A stretch of 64,000 bases of DNA from Sulfurihydrogenibium azorense Az-Fu1 (GTDB taxonomy: Bacteria; Aquificota; Aquificia; Aquificales; Hydrogenothermaceae): assembly GCF_000021545.1 (NCBI RefSeq), contig NC_012438.1, positions 310,001-374,000 on the forward strand, in the 5' to 3' direction. The notes under the pieces are model-generated. The model worked only from the letters and a program-made list of their open reading frames with translations, had not been told where the DNA came from and did not search any database. Shown piece by piece: positions 24,939 through 35,770 of this stretch. The number at the start of each line of letters is the position of its first letter. Positions within the stretch are counted from its first letter, which is position 1. A program made the position numbers and the translations under genes.

Positions 24939-26144
24939 TTAAACAACATTTATTTTTATAGTATCAATGCCGTTCCACATGTAGCCACCGGGGTTCCATC
25001 CTGCTTCTATAGGCTGAGTTTCTCCATTTTTATTTATTGCTCTTACCATTACCTTTACTTCTCCTTTTGTAGTAGGCCTAAAGTAGTAGTACCATTCTCT
25101 GAAAGAGTATCTACCTAAATCTGGTCCAAGACAAGTTGGTTTCCAGCTTTTACCACCGTCAAAAGATATTAAAACGTCCTGAATACCATAACCTTGATCA
25201 AAGGCCACACCAGCAATTTTAATAGTCTGTCCCAACTTTACTACTGTGTTGTCTTCAGGAGTTCCTATAACAGATTTAACGTTCATCTGGGTAATTATCC
25301 TTGTTTTAGATGGTTTTTGACCAATAGGTACACAGTGGCAAGCATTATCCGGAATGTGGTAAGCTTCTTCCATCCAGAAGTTTTTCAACTCTTGATTTAA
25401 GACCGTTATTGTCGTAACAGACTTTATCCAGTGAGTAGCATACCATCCAGGAACTATAAGTCTAAGTGGAAATCCATTAAGAATGTGTAAAGGTTCTCCA
25501 TTCATCTCGTATGCAAGGATCAAGTCTTCGTAAAGACATTTATCTATAGGTAAAGACCTTTCGACATCAGGTGTTTGAGGATAAGGCGCTTTATCAAGTC
25601 CCTTAAATGCAACTTCTAAAGTGTCCCACTTTACACCTGCGTAATTTAAGACATCAGCAAGTCTTACTCCCATCCATAGAGCATTTCCCATGGCTCCATG
25701 TTTCCACTGTATTCCCAGAGCTGTTTGTTGTTTCTCAAAGAAAGATCTGCCGTTTCCAGAACACTGTAAAACAGCATAGTAAGAAACCGGTTCAAATAAA
25801 GACTTGATTTCATCTAACGTTAAGCTTACAGTTTTATTTACGTTTCCTGTTATCGTTAACCTCCATTCTTTTAGGTCAACTTCTGTAGGAATGTTTGATA
25901 GGTGCCATCTAACAAAGAAGGCTTCGTTAGGAGTTACTGCTTTTGAAAAATAGCTTCTTGGTGTCTCAAGTAATGGAGGCCTATCTGAGTACATTATCAA
26001 ATCTGCTTTACCAGGGTACTTCACAGTTCTCGGATAATCTTGTAAGTCTATAGACGGAATATCTTCTGCAAAAGATTTCTTCATCGTTAAACCAGCTACA
26101 GCTAACAACAAAGAGCTCTTTAAAAACTCTCTTCTTGAACTCAT
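24939..26144 (-). CDS. sorA: Sulfite dehydrogenase / SorA-type molybdopterin oxidoreductase
   Basis: 401 residues, oxidising sulfite to sulfate in the periplasm, or a close relative such as SoxC. The N-terminus has a twin-arginine signal (SRREFLKSSLLLAVAG). The molybdenum-ligand cysteine is in VLQCSGNGRSFF (residue 128). The segment HILNGFPLRLIVPGWYATHW with the following Trp-Ile-Lys is the cofactor-domain signature, and the C-terminal half is the dimerisation domain (VLISFDGGKSWKPT). Of normal length. The downstream cytochrome gene and the sulfur-oxidising lifestyle of related Aquificota support the sulfite role; substrate proof is lacking. Confidence 0.87.
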   Translation of the reverse strand: MSSRREFLKSSLLLAVAGLTMKKSFAEDIPSIDLQDYPRTVKYPGKADLIMYSDRPPLLETPRSYFSKAVTPNEAFFVRWHLSNIPTEVDLKEWRLTITGNVNKTVSLTLDEIKSLFEPVSYYAVLQCSGNGRSFFEKQQTALGIQWKHGAMGNALWMGVRLADVLNYAGVKWDTLEVAFKGLDKAPYPQTPDVERSLPIDKCLYEDLILAYEMNGEPLHILNGFPLRLIVPGWYATHWIKSVTTITVLNQELKNFWMEEAYHIPDNACHCVPIGQKPSKTRIITQMNVKSVIGTPEDNTVVKLGQTIKIAGVAFDQGYGIQDVLISFDGGKSWKPTCLGPDLGRYSFREWYYYFRPTTKGEVKVMVRAINKNGETQPIEAGWNPGGYMWNGIDTIKINVV

Positions 26145-26179
26145 AAATCAAACCTCCAGATTAGTTTTTACAGGTGATA

Positions 26180-26209
26180 AGTATAGATTTGATTTTATTG
26201 AAAATCCAA
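26180..26209 (-). promoter_or_regulatory. Candidate promoter of sorAB
   Basis: On the minus strand, TTGGAT (26204-26209) and TATACT (26180-26185) are 18 bases apart in the gap before sorA. A GGAGG ribosome site lies closer to the gene. Confidence 0.45.
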
Positions 26210-26238
26210 TAGAAACTTTAAATATCTGTATTGAAATT

Positions 26239-27493
26239 TTAAAACTTTTCTAAAACTACTACGCTTTCTATGTGATGAGTTTGAGGGAACATATCAACCA
26301 TTGACACTTTTAACGGATTAAATCCATATTCTTTAAAATCTTTTAAATCTCTGGCTAAAGTTGATGGATTACAGGATATATAGATAATCTTTTGGATAGA
26401 CTCTATCTTTGAGATTTCTCTGATTATTGTTTTATTCAGCCCACTTCTTGGAGGGTCAAATACTACAACTTCTGGTTTAAAGTCTTTTGCATACTTTAAA
26501 CCTTTCTCTGTTTTTGCTTTTAAAAATTTTAGATTTTTTAGGTTGTTATGTCTTACGTTTGTTTTTGCATCTTTTACAGCTTCTTCGTTTGACTCTATAC
26601 CTAAGACTTCTCTTACATAGTTAGCCAGTGGAACAGAAAACGTTCCAACTCCACAGTAAAAATCTACAGCTCTTTTATAGCCTTTATCTTTTACTTCTTG
26701 CACCACTAAATCGATAAGATTTTTTATTTGGTATATATTCACTTGGAAGAAACTATCCATGCTTACTCTGTACTTGTAGTTATCTACAGTCTCAAAAATA
26801 ACATATTCTCCAAGTAGTAGCTGCCTTTTTTTTTTGTCGTAAAAACCAATACCTTTTATGTTTTCATCTATCTCATCTTTATATATTTCTATTTTCGGGA
26901 TTATATTTGCAATTTGGGAGTTGTCTGGGAAGACAAATTTAATAAGTTTTTGATTTTTACTGTTTGAAAAAACTATAACTTGTGATGGACTTAAAGCGTA
27001 TTTAAATAAAAACTTTTTTAAAGGGTGTATTATCTGGTTAAAATCTTCTTTTAAAAGGTAGCAGTAATCTATATCAATTACTTGATTAGAGTTTTGTCTG
27101 TAAAATCCAAAGTTTTTGCCGTCAAATTTAAACTGGACTTTAATTCTGTAGTTAAAAGGCTGTGATGGATAAACTTTCTCTATAGGTAGGTCTACTTTAC
27201 CTATTCTAAGTAGCTGGTCTTTTAAGATTTCTTTTTTTATCTCTATCTGTTTTTCATAGGGTATATGTTGAAAATCACATCCTCCACATAAAGTAAAGTA
27301 CTTACATACCGGCTCAACTCTTTCTGGAGATGGTTTTATTATATTTATAGGATTTGATAGGGAGTAATCTTTTTTTTCTTGGACAACTTCAATTTCAACT
27401 TCTTCTCCTTCCAAAGTGTAGGGGACAAAGTAAACTTTATCATCTTTAGCTAAACCGTATCCTCCATAGACTATCTTATCTATTTTAACTACT

Positions 27494-27501
<8 letters not shown>
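26239..27501 (-). CDS. RNA (uracil-5-)-methyltransferase, RlmD/RumA family
   Basis: 420 residues, SAM-dependent methylation of a uridine in rRNA or tRNA. An N-terminal TRAM domain (residues 1-60) is followed by the iron-sulfur cysteines of CKYFTLCGGCDFQH. The methyltransferase domain shows VDFYCGVGTFSVPLA (SAM), EVVFDPPRSGL, and the catalytic cysteine in IYISCNPSTLARDL. Which uridine is modified cannot be told by eye (RlmD, RlmCD or TrmA type). It overlaps the next upstream gene by eight bases. Confidence 0.88.
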
Positions 27502-29201
<1,700 letters not shown>

Positions 29202-29272
29202 TTAGATAATAGTTTATCATAACAAAGTTGCAACGTTTAAAATCCTACATTATCTTTATAAGAGGAGGAGAG

Positions 29273-30421
29273 ATGAGGTGGATTGTACTTTTAATTCTTA
29301 TTATATTTAGCAATGTATATCCTCAGACTTTAGATGATTTGATCAATCTTGCATTAAAGAATAATCCCCAGTTGAAAAAGTTAGAAAAAGAACTTTCAGT
29401 TCTAAAAGAGAAATCAGAAACTGTAAAAAAGTTGCCTAACCCTTCTTTTTCTCTATCTTACAGTGATAGTGTTAATGTTTCAATGAGACAGTATATACCA
29501 TGGTATGAAAAATTAGAGTTATCTAAAGAGATAGAAAAACAAAACTACAAATCCCAAATCTATATTTACGAGTTAGAAAAAAATAAACTCATTCGCCAGA
29601 TAAAAGAAGACGCTTACAGAATAAAGGTTTACAAAGATAAAGTAGAACTTTTAGAAAAGTATCAAAACGATGTTAAAAACCTTATCAACACAAAAAAAGA
29701 AGATTATGAATTAAATAAACTTAAAATTTTATACACAGAGATAGAGTTAGAAAAGTTAAGTTATCTAAAAGAAATAGAATCCTTAATTTCACACTTGAAA
29801 GAGGTTGTTAACTACGATATAAAGGGCGTTGAAGTAGAAGAGATAAATTTTAGAGAAGATCTAAATATAGAAATTATCTTAAAAGAAGCAGAAAAACAAA
29901 GCCCTGTATTAAAAAGTTTGGAAGAAACATTAAAAAGAGATAGATTCGCTTACAAACTTGCAAAAGAAATCTACTATCCAGATGTTTCTATAGGAACAAC
30001 TTATAAATCAAAAGAAAGATTTCAAGACGCTTTTTCTGTTAGTGTTAACTTAAATTTAAACTTTCCCTTTTGGAGAACTTTACATCAAGAACAGATTGTA
30101 TTAGAAAGAAAGCTTTTTGTTATAGCTCAAGAAGAACAAAAAATACAAACTTTAAACAATTTAAAAACGCAGCTAACAACTTTTTACAATGAGTATAAAT
30201 ATAACTTACAAAAGTTAAACTTACTTTTAAGTACAAAAGAAGCTTACCAGCAAGATTATAAAGTTACTTATGCAAAATTTTATTCCGGTGAAGTAGATTT
30301 CCAAACATTTTTAACTTCTTTTAACAGTAAGAGAAGGTTTGATTATGATATTTTAGATTCTAAGTTAAACGCTTCCATATCATCTATGAAGATAGAAGAG
30401 CTGATTTATACAAGTTTTTAA
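29273..30421 (+). CDS. TolC-family outer-membrane efflux protein
   Basis: About 382 residues with a signal peptide (WIVLLILIIFSNVYPQ). Two long helical halves follow, the layout of TolC-type trimeric channels: LDDLINLALKNNPQLKKLEK near the start and ILKEAEKQSPVLKSLEETL near the middle each begin a half, and the body has long heptad stretches with periodic beta segments (VSIGTTYKSKERF). I chose ATG 29273 behind GGAGGAG. The inner-membrane and adaptor partners are not adjacent, so the exported substrate is unknown. It is somewhat short for the family. Confidence 0.82.
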   Translation: MRWIVLLILIIFSNVYPQTLDDLINLALKNNPQLKKLEKELSVLKEKSETVKKLPNPSFSLSYSDSVNVSMRQYIPWYEKLELSKEIEKQNYKSQIYIYELEKNKLIRQIKEDAYRIKVYKDKVELLEKYQNDVKNLINTKKEDYELNKLKILYTEIELEKLSYLKEIESLISHLKEVVNYDIKGVEVEEINFREDLNIEIILKEAEKQSPVLKSLEETLKRDRFAYKLAKEIYYPDVSIGTTYKSKERFQDAFSVSVNLNLNFPFWRTLHQEQIVLERKLFVIAQEEQKIQTLNNLKTQLTTFYNEYKYNLQKLNLLLSTKEAYQQDYKVTYAKFYSGEVDFQTFLTSFNSKRRFDYDILDSKLNASISSMKIEELIYTSF

Positions 30422-30430
30422 GGTGTAAAC

Positions 30431-30502
30431 TTATAACAAAAAACTAATGTCACGATTTTAAAAGTTGAATACTTACGTGACGGATTTAAGTTTTTGTTAT
30501 AA
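30431..30502 (+). repeat. Quasi-palindrome between the TolC-like and fic genes
   Basis: Left arm 30431-30454 (TTATAACAAAAAACT then GTCACG) and right arm 30476-30502 (CGTGAC then AGTTTTTGTTATAA) are inverse copies with small gaps. The loop is about 21 bases. It may be an operator, a terminator for the upstream gene, or a small mobile remnant. Confidence 0.6.
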
Positions 30503-30503
30503 T
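30495..30503 (+). promoter_or_regulatory. Candidate extended -10 promoter of fic
   Basis: TGTTATAAT at 30495-30503 is an extended -10 box lying on the outer end of the right palindrome arm, 38 bases before the fic start. No good -35 box is seen. Confidence 0.4.
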
Positions 30504-30540
30504 TTAATTTTATAAGAAGACTAAAATTTAATGGTGACAG

Positions 30541-31431
30541 ATGATTGATGAAAAGTTGATAAAAAAGAGAAAAGAGATATTAGAAAATCTGGGAGGACTC
30601 CCAGAGCCAAAGGTTAAAAATAAAGAATGGCTTTATCTACTGGAAGAAGAAACAAGAAACTCTATAATGATAGAGGGGTTTTTTATTTCTGGAAAGGAGT
30701 TAAAGGAAGTTTTATCTAAAAATCAACCTATAACAAGAACAGAAGAAGAGGCTTTTAACTACTTTAGAACTGCAACGTTTATTTACGAGCTTGCCTATGA
30801 AAACTACAAACAGAAAGAGTTTTTATTTGGAGCTTCTTTAATCAGACAGATTAATAAAAGTTTAGGGAAAAGTGGTGAGTTTAGAAAAGGGAAAATCAAG
30901 ATTGCTGGTGCAAAGTTCAATCCTCCGGAAAGTTATATAGAGGAATGGGTTAAGATTTTTGTAGACTTTGCTATCTTTGTTGAGAAAAATTTTAATTTAG
31001 AATACTTATCATTACTTCATGGATTCTTTGAAGAAATTCATCCTTTTTCCGATGGAAATGGAAGAACAGGAAGGATACTTTTAAATTATTTCTTGATAAG
31101 TAAGGGTTACCCTCCTGCAATAATAAAAGGTGATGAAGATAATAAAAAGCTTTACTACAAAGGACTTGAAGAGATTGATATACAGCTCTCAGAAATCTTT
31201 AAAAAGTATGAGAACAAACCACCAAAAAAAGAAGAAGTAATTAACAAACTAAAAACCACAAAGTCAACAATCCTAAGGGACATTATATCAAAAAGTTTAA
31301 GAAGCAGCTTAGACACAATTATAGTAGGAATTTATGAAAAACAGGGGAAAAAAATTACAACTTGTATCAGATTTACTATCCCAAGTAGGCTACAGCCCAT
31401 CAAGTGCAAGACAGTTAATAAAAAGAGGTAA
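30541..31431 (+). CDS. fic: Fic-domain AMP-transferase with frameshifted C-terminus
   Basis: 296 residues as read. Fic enzymes move AMP or a similar group onto hydroxyl side chains of target proteins. The complete catalytic motif HPFSDGNGRTGR is at residue 167. An N-terminal autoinhibitory motif of class II, SIMIEG (residues 41-46), is also present. A winged-helix domain should follow, but the frame shifts at the A7 run 31348-31354: the present end after EKQGKK has no family resemblance, while the other frame continues with a sensible sequence to 31501. Dropping one A gives one continuous protein of about 319 residues. The catalytic domain is intact. Confidence 0.85.
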   Translation: MIDEKLIKKRKEILENLGGLPEPKVKNKEWLYLLEEETRNSIMIEGFFISGKELKEVLSKNQPITRTEEEAFNYFRTATFIYELAYENYKQKEFLFGASLIRQINKSLGKSGEFRKGKIKIAGAKFNPPESYIEEWVKIFVDFAIFVEKNFNLEYLSLLHGFFEEIHPFSDGNGRTGRILLNYFLISKGYPPAIIKGDEDNKKLYYKGLEEIDIQLSEIFKKYENKPPKKEEVINKLKTTKSTILRDIISKSLRSSLDTIIVGIYEKQGKKITTCIRFTIPSRLQPIKCKTVNKKR

Positions 31432-31501
31432 AGTAATAGCAGTTAAAAGAAATAACAAGTGGTTTTCTATAGAAGAATTAATAGAAAGTTTATTAAAGTA
31501 A
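31334..31501 (+). pseudogene. Displaced winged-helix C-terminus of the Fic protein
   Basis: Second frame after the A7 run. It encodes KLQLVSDLLSQVGYSPSSAR, then a short RGKVIAVKRNNKWF region and an end in LIESLLK, which looks like a normal C-terminal DNA-binding wing of Fic proteins. It has an ATG at 31334 but no ribosome site. It would be expressed only by slippage or if the run is really six A. Confidence 0.6.
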
Positions 31502-31505
31502 AAAA

Positions 31506-31520
31506 CGGGACAATGTCCCG
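31506..31520. terminator. Bidirectional terminator between fic and the flavin-binding gene
   Basis: Stem CGGGAC/GTCCCG with a three-base loop. It is followed by a T-rich stretch on the plus strand and by TTTTT on the minus strand, and lies between two convergent genes. Confidence 0.8.
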
Positions 31521-31527
31521 ATAATTT

Positions 31528-31953
31528 TTAACTTCTTAAAGCTTTTAACACCTTATCATCTAACTCTAAAGCTTTTTGGACATTTCCTGTATGTTCAAAA
31601 GGTATAGTACCTTTTACAGTAGCTCCTGGGAATAGGTTATCAACAACATTTTCAACTTTAACCTCTAAAACAGACACACCAAAAGGAATATCCTCAATAC
31701 TGTTCTTTATAATTTCTGCTTTACCGTAGATAGTAGCTGCAATCTCCGGACCAAATACAGAGATTGCCACATTTGGATTATTTTTTACATTCTCTACAGA
31801 TTTAGAATTTTTACTTAAAGCAACTCTCAATGTATTTTGGTCTTTTGCTATAAGCCAGCTTACGAAAGCAAGGTATGGTTTATCACCATCTACAGTGGCA
31901 AAAACAGCCGGAGTAAGGTCGTTTAAAAGTTTCATCAAGTTTTTGTTTAACAT
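31528..31953 (-). CDS. Flavin split-barrel protein (pyridoxamine-5'-phosphate oxidase-like)
   Basis: 141 residues. The FMN-binding split-barrel pattern shows in TPAVFATVDGDKPYLAFVSW, LRVALSKNSKSVENVKNNPN and VAISVFGPEIAATIYGKAEI. Such proteins bind FMN, F420 or haem and are usually small homodimeric oxidoreductases. The exact substrate cannot be told. The ribosome site GGGGGGT lies directly before the ATG. It is separated from speD by a 73-base gap and is probably transcribed alone or after speD. Confidence 0.78.
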   Translation of the reverse strand: MLNKNLMKLLNDLTPAVFATVDGDKPYLAFVSWLIAKDQNTLRVALSKNSKSVENVKNNPNVAISVFGPEIAATIYGKAEIIKNSIEDIPFGVSVLEVKVENVVDNLFPGATVKGTIPFEHTGNVQKALELDDKVLKALRS

Positions 31954-32026
31954 AGAATACCCCCCTAAAGATTTTTAAATATAATACTACATCTCAACAG
32001 TAAGGGTATCTATGTTTTTTATCAGA

Positions 32027-32431
32027 TTAAGCCGTAGCGGTTAACTCCCACTTTTCTATGTTTACACCTTCCGGATTAACCGGTACAACGCCTCTTTCTG
32101 CTATCTTTTCATCAACTCTTTTTGGCTTTAACATTTTAATAATGTATTCCATAGCCTTAAAGGTTTTCTCTTTACCACCGCAGGTGTAAACATCTATAGC
32201 AGCATAACCGTGTTCAGGCCACGTGTGGATTGATATGTGAGACTCTTCTAAGAGAATTACTCCTGTTGCTCCGTGAGGATTAAATTGATGGAAGTGAGAA
32301 GATAATTTACTTAAATTCGCGTACTTAACAGCTCCTTCAAGAAGAGCTTTAATGTCTTCAACATGGTCTAATTTTTCAAAATCTACTCCGTAAAGGTCTG
32401 CTATGATATGCAGTCCGAGGGTTTTTTCCAT
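32027..32431 (-). CDS. speD: S-adenosylmethionine decarboxylase proenzyme
   Basis: 134 residues, short bacterial type. It self-cleaves before Ser64 in LLEESHISIHTW to form the pyruvoyl group and then decarboxylates SAM for spermidine-type polyamine synthesis. His69 and Cys84 (DVYTCGG) are the other catalytic residues. The start is fixed by AAGGAGG at 32438-32444. A 29-codon reading frame with its own ribosome site lies just upstream and overlaps the start out of frame, which may control translation. Thermophiles need polyamines in quantity. The length matches family members. Confidence 0.93.
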   Translation of the reverse strand: MEKTLGLHIIADLYGVDFEKLDHVEDIKALLEGAVKYANLSKLSSHFHQFNPHGATGVILLEESHISIHTWPEHGYAAIDVYTCGGKEKTFKAMEYIIKMLKPKRVDEKIAERGVVPVNPEGVNIEKWELTATA

Positions 32432-32490
32432 TTTCTTTCCTCCTTAAAAGTTTTTTTAGTTAAAATTTTCGTCGGGCTAATACTGCCCAT
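32401..32490 (-). CDS. Upstream small ORF overlapping the speD start (possible leader peptide)
   Basis: A 29-residue frame starting ATG at 32490, nine bases after a strong AAAGGAGG site (32499-32506), and ending TAG at 32401-32403, which is 28 bases inside speD. It begins MGSISPTKIL. Its codons include the speD ribosome site, so ribosomes reading it would cover or expose that site. A short GC stem (GGGC/GCCC) lies at its first codons. No protein family is recognised. Translation is inferred from the ribosome site only. Confidence 0.45.
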   Translation of the reverse strand: MGSISPTKILTKKTFKEERKWKKPSDCIS

Positions 32491-32609
32491 GGTAAAAAAC
32501 CTCCTTTGTAGAATTTTATTCTTAAAATGAAAATAATATTATATGATAAATTTTTCACATTTTAAATATAAGTGCACAAAAAATATGCAAATTAAAATTT
32601 TTGTAGATA

Positions 32610-32618
32610 TGATATAAT
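32610..32618 (+). promoter_or_regulatory. Candidate extended -10 promoter of tig-clpP-clpX
   Basis: TGATATAAT (TGn plus TATAAT) lies 38 bases before the tig start. No clear -35 box. The 224-base gap between speD and tig otherwise holds only the speD upstream ORF and A+T-rich sequence. Confidence 0.5.
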
Positions 32619-32655
32619 TTTTTCTCAAAATTTAAAACAGTTAAGGAGAGCATAA

Positions 32656-33948
32656 ATGAACGTAGTAGTAGAGTCAAACGAGCTAGTTAGAACTTTAACT
32701 ATTAAAGACGAAGGAGAAAAAGTAAAAAATCTTGTAGAAGAAGTTGTAAAAGAAATATCTAAGGTAGCAAATGTGCCCGGATTTAGAAAAGGAAATGTCC
32801 CTAAAAATATAGTAAAAGCAAAATATAAAAACGAAATTAAAGAAGAGGTTGCAAGAAACTACGTAAGTAGATATTTACAAGAGATTTTAGAGCAGTACAA
32901 TCTCAAACCTGTCACCCAAGAGGTTTACTTTGGGGAAGTTGAAATTGTAAACGACCAAGAGATAACTTTTAAAGTAAGTTTTGAAGTTGCTCCAGAGTTT
33001 GAATTAAAACCTTACGAAGGAATGGAAGTAGAAATTACAAAGTTAGAAGTAAAAGATGAAGATGTAGAAAAGTATATACAAAACCTTTTAGAAAGAAATG
33101 CTCAGTATATACCTGAAGATAAAGAAGTAGAAGAGGGAGATAAAGTTAAAATTAAGTATCATATAGTATCTGAAAAAGGTGAAGAAGAGGAAGATGAGTT
33201 TGAAACTATAGTAGGTTCAGGAACTTTAAGAAAGGAGATAGAAGATGCTATAAAAGGTAAAAAGGTTGGAGATAAAGTAGAGTTAGAAAACGTTCCTCTC
33301 TATAACGAAAAAGGAGAAGAGATAGGTAAAGCAAAAGTTGAAATAGAAGTTTTGGAAGTAAGTAGAAAAGTTATTCCAGAGTTTAACGATGAGTTTGTTA
33401 AGAAGGTAGGTTTAGGAGAAAACGTAGAAGAAGCTAAAAACAAAATAAAAGAAAATCTCCAGAAACAAGTCGAAGAAATTAAAAAGCAAGAAGCCCAGCA
33501 AAAAATATTAGACAAAATAGCTTCTGAGTATGACTTCCCGGTTCCAAACTCACTTTTAGAGTTAGAGATTCAAAATTTAGCTCAAAGGTACGCTCAGCAG
33601 CTTCAGGCTTACGGAATAAATCCAAACAGGGAAATGTTAGAAGCTGCCAGAGAAGGGTTAACAAAAACAGCTATTAACAACATTAGAGTTATGTTTGTCC
33701 TCACAAAGATAGCTGAAAAAGAAGGTTTAACAGTTTCCGAAGATGAGTTGAACAAAGAGATAGAAAGATTAGCTAAACGTTATAATACTGAGGCTGAGGA
33801 TTTAAAACAGTATCTAACAGAAAGAAACATGATAGAAGGAATTAAAAGTGATATCTTAAGACAAAAAGCTCTTGACATGTTAGTCCAAAAGGCAAATATT
33901 AAAGAAGTTGAAAAACAAGAAGAAAAGCAAGAGGAGAATGATGGATAA
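32656..33948 (+). CDS. tig: Trigger factor
   Basis: 430 residues, ribosome-bound chaperone and peptidyl-prolyl isomerase. The ribosome-docking loop [13 protein letters not shown] is at about residue 40. The FKBP-like domain starts near [10 protein letters not shown] (residue 160) and the C-terminal arms run as long helices to an acidic end ([12 protein letters not shown]). It overlaps clpP and is followed by clpX, the standard tig-clpP-clpX order. Transcribed from the extended -10 box upstream. Confidence 0.95.
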   Translation: MNVVVESNELVRTLTIKDEGEKVKNLVEEVVKEISKVANVPGFRKGNVPKNIVKAKYKNEIKEEVARNYVSRYLQEILEQYNLKPVTQEVYFGEVEIVNDQEITFKVSFEVAPEFELKPYEGMEVEITKLEVKDEDVEKYIQNLLERNAQYIPEDKEVEEGDKVKIKYHIVSEKGEEEEDEFETIVGSGTLRKEIEDAIKGKKVGDKVELENVPLYNEKGEEIGKAKVEIEVLEVSRKVIPEFNDEFVKKVGLGENVEEAKNKIKENLQKQVEEIKKQEAQQKILDKIASEYDFPVPNSLLELEIQNLAQRYAQQLQAYGINPNREMLEAAREGLTKTAINNIRVMFVLTKIAEKEGLTVSEDELNKEIERLAKRYNTEAEDLKQYLTERNMIEGIKSDILRQKALDMLVQKANIKEVEKQEEKQEENDG

Positions 33949-34549
33949 AATACTAAACCAACTAGTACCTATAGTAATTGAACAAACACCAAGAGGTGAA
34001 AGGGCTTACGATATATACTCAAGACTATTAAAAGACAGGATTATACTTCTTGGAACTCCAATAGATGACCACGTTGCTAACCTTATAGTTGCACAGCTTC
34101 TATTTTTAGAAGCTGAAGACCCTGAAAAAGACATATACATGTACATAAACTCACCCGGTGGTGTAGTGACAGCAGGATTTGCAATTTACGATACTATGAA
34201 CTATATAAAGCCGGATGTAGTGACTATATGCATAGGTCAAGCTGCATCTATGGGAGCATTTTTACTCTCTGCAGGAGCTAAAGGAAAAAGATACTCACTT
34301 CCTAACGCAAGAATAATGATTCACCAACCACTTGGTGGATTCCAAGGACAAGCTACAGACATAGAGATTCATGCAAGAGAAATTCTTAGATTAAAAAGAA
34401 TGTTAAATGAATACCTTGCAAAACATACAGGCCAACCTATAGAAAAGATAGAGGCAGATACAGAAAGAGACTACTTTATGTCTGCTGAAGAAGCAAAAGA
34501 GTATGGTCTTATAGATAAGGTAATTTACAAAAGAGGTGAAAACGTATAA
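33941..34549 (+). CDS. clpP: ATP-dependent Clp protease proteolytic subunit
   Basis: About 202 residues, forming the tetradecameric serine protease chamber. Catalytic Ser in [11 protein letters not shown] (about residue 103) and His in [11 protein letters not shown] (about residue 128). [16 protein letters not shown] is the substrate-strand region. I start at the second of two adjacent ATGs after GAGGAG; the longer frame back to 33908 is tig coding sequence. Works with ClpX, encoded immediately downstream. Confidence 0.95.
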   Translation: MDKILNQLVPIVIEQTPRGERAYDIYSRLLKDRIILLGTPIDDHVANLIVAQLLFLEAEDPEKDIYMYINSPGGVVTAGFAIYDTMNYIKPDVVTICIGQAASMGAFLLSAGAKGKRYSLPNARIMIHQPLGGFQGQATDIEIHAREILRLKRMLNEYLAKHTGQPIEKIEADTERDYFMSAEEAKEYGLIDKVIYKRGENV

Positions 34550-35767
34550 ATGAGAAAATGTTCATTTTGTGGAAAACCTGAGTCTCAGGCTGAGGTCTTA
34601 GTAGAAGGACCAAATGGTATATACGTATGTGATTCTTGTGTAGATAGACTTGCAAGTATTATAAAAGAAGAGTTAGAGAATAAGAAGTTTGAAGGTTTAT
34701 CTCAGCTGCCAACTCCTGCTGAAATAAAGGCTAAGCTTGATGAATACGTTATTGGTCAAGAAAAAGCTAAAAAAATACTTTCTGTTGCAGTTTACAACCA
34801 TTACAAAAGAATATACCAAAAAGACCTTTTTAAAAATACAGGTGTAGAAGTAGAAAAAAGCAACATTTTACTTATAGGTCCAACAGGTTCAGGAAAAACA
34901 TTACTTGCAAGGACTTTGGCAAGAATACTAAACGTTCCTTTTGCAATAGCCGATGCTACCAACATCACAGAAGCTGGATACGTTGGAGAAGATGTTGAAA
35001 GTATACTGGCAAGACTACTACAAAACGCCGATTACGACGTAGAAGCTGCAGAAAAAGGGATAGTCTACATAGACGAAGTTGATAAGATAGCAAAAAAATC
35101 GGGAGATAATCCATCTATAACAAGGGATGTTTCAGGAGAAGGTGTTCAACAGGCACTTTTAAAAATCCTTGAAGGAACTATAGCAAATGTTCCACCACAA
35201 GGTGGAAGAAAACATCCCCACCAAGAATTCATCCAGATAGATACAACAAACATACTGTTTATACTAGGTGGAGCTTTTGTAGGACTTGAAGATATAATTA
35301 GACAGAGATTGGGTAAAAAGGCTATAGGCTTTGGAGCTGAGATAAAAAGTAAAAAAGAGGAAGGAGACCTACTAGAGCAAGTCCAACCAGAAGATTTAAT
35401 AAAATTTGGACTTATTCCCGAGTTTTTAGGTAGAATACCTGTTATAGCAACGTTAAAAGAACTTGATGAAGACATGCTTGTAAGAGTTTTAACAGAGCCT
35501 AAAAACGCTTTAATAAAACAGTATCAAGCTCTTTTAGCTGTTGATGGAATAGACCTTGAATTTACAGAAGATGCTTTAAGGGAAATTGCAAGGGAAGCGA
35601 TAAAGAGAAAAACTGGAGCAAGAGGTTTAAGGGCTATAATAGAAGATATAATGCTTGACATTATGTACGAAGCTCCAAATCAAAAGACTTTAAAGAAGGT
35701 TGTTATAGATAAAGATGTTGTTCTAAAGAACAAACCACCGATTTTCGTATACGAAAAAGCAAGTTAA
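34550..35767 (+). CDS. clpX: ATP-dependent Clp protease ATP-binding subunit ClpX
   Basis: 405 residues, hexameric AAA+ unfoldase feeding ClpP. The N-terminal zinc finger is [10 protein letters not shown] with CDSC. The AAA+ domain has Walker A GPTGSGKT, pore-loop region GYVGEDVES, Walker [11 protein letters not shown], and the sensor/arginine region [12 protein letters not shown]. It begins directly after the clpP stop. Normal length and well conserved. Confidence 0.96.
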   Translation: MRKCSFCGKPESQAEVLVEGPNGIYVCDSCVDRLASIIKEELENKKFEGLSQLPTPAEIKAKLDEYVIGQEKAKKILSVAVYNHYKRIYQKDLFKNTGVEVEKSNILLIGPTGSGKTLLARTLARILNVPFAIADATNITEAGYVGEDVESILARLLQNADYDVEAAEKGIVYIDEVDKIAKKSGDNPSITRDVSGEGVQQALLKILEGTIANVPPQGGRKHPHQEFIQIDTTNILFILGGAFVGLEDIIRQRLGKKAIGFGAEIKSKKEEGDLLEQVQPEDLIKFGLIPEFLGRIPVIATLKELDEDMLVRVLTEPKNALIKQYQALLAVDGIDLEFTEDALREIAREAIKRKTGARGLRAIIEDIMLDIMYEAPNQKTLKKVVIDKDVVLKNKPPIFVYEKAS

Positions 35768-35770
35768 AAA

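Noticed and set aside
32432-32490. Homology of the speD upstream peptide to MAGDIS
   Set aside because: Only a loose five-residue likeness; kept as an upstream ORF but not claimed as homologous.
35146-35475. Minus-strand frame of 109 codons inside clpX
   Set aside because: Shadow of a highly conserved gene; no ribosome site or family pattern.
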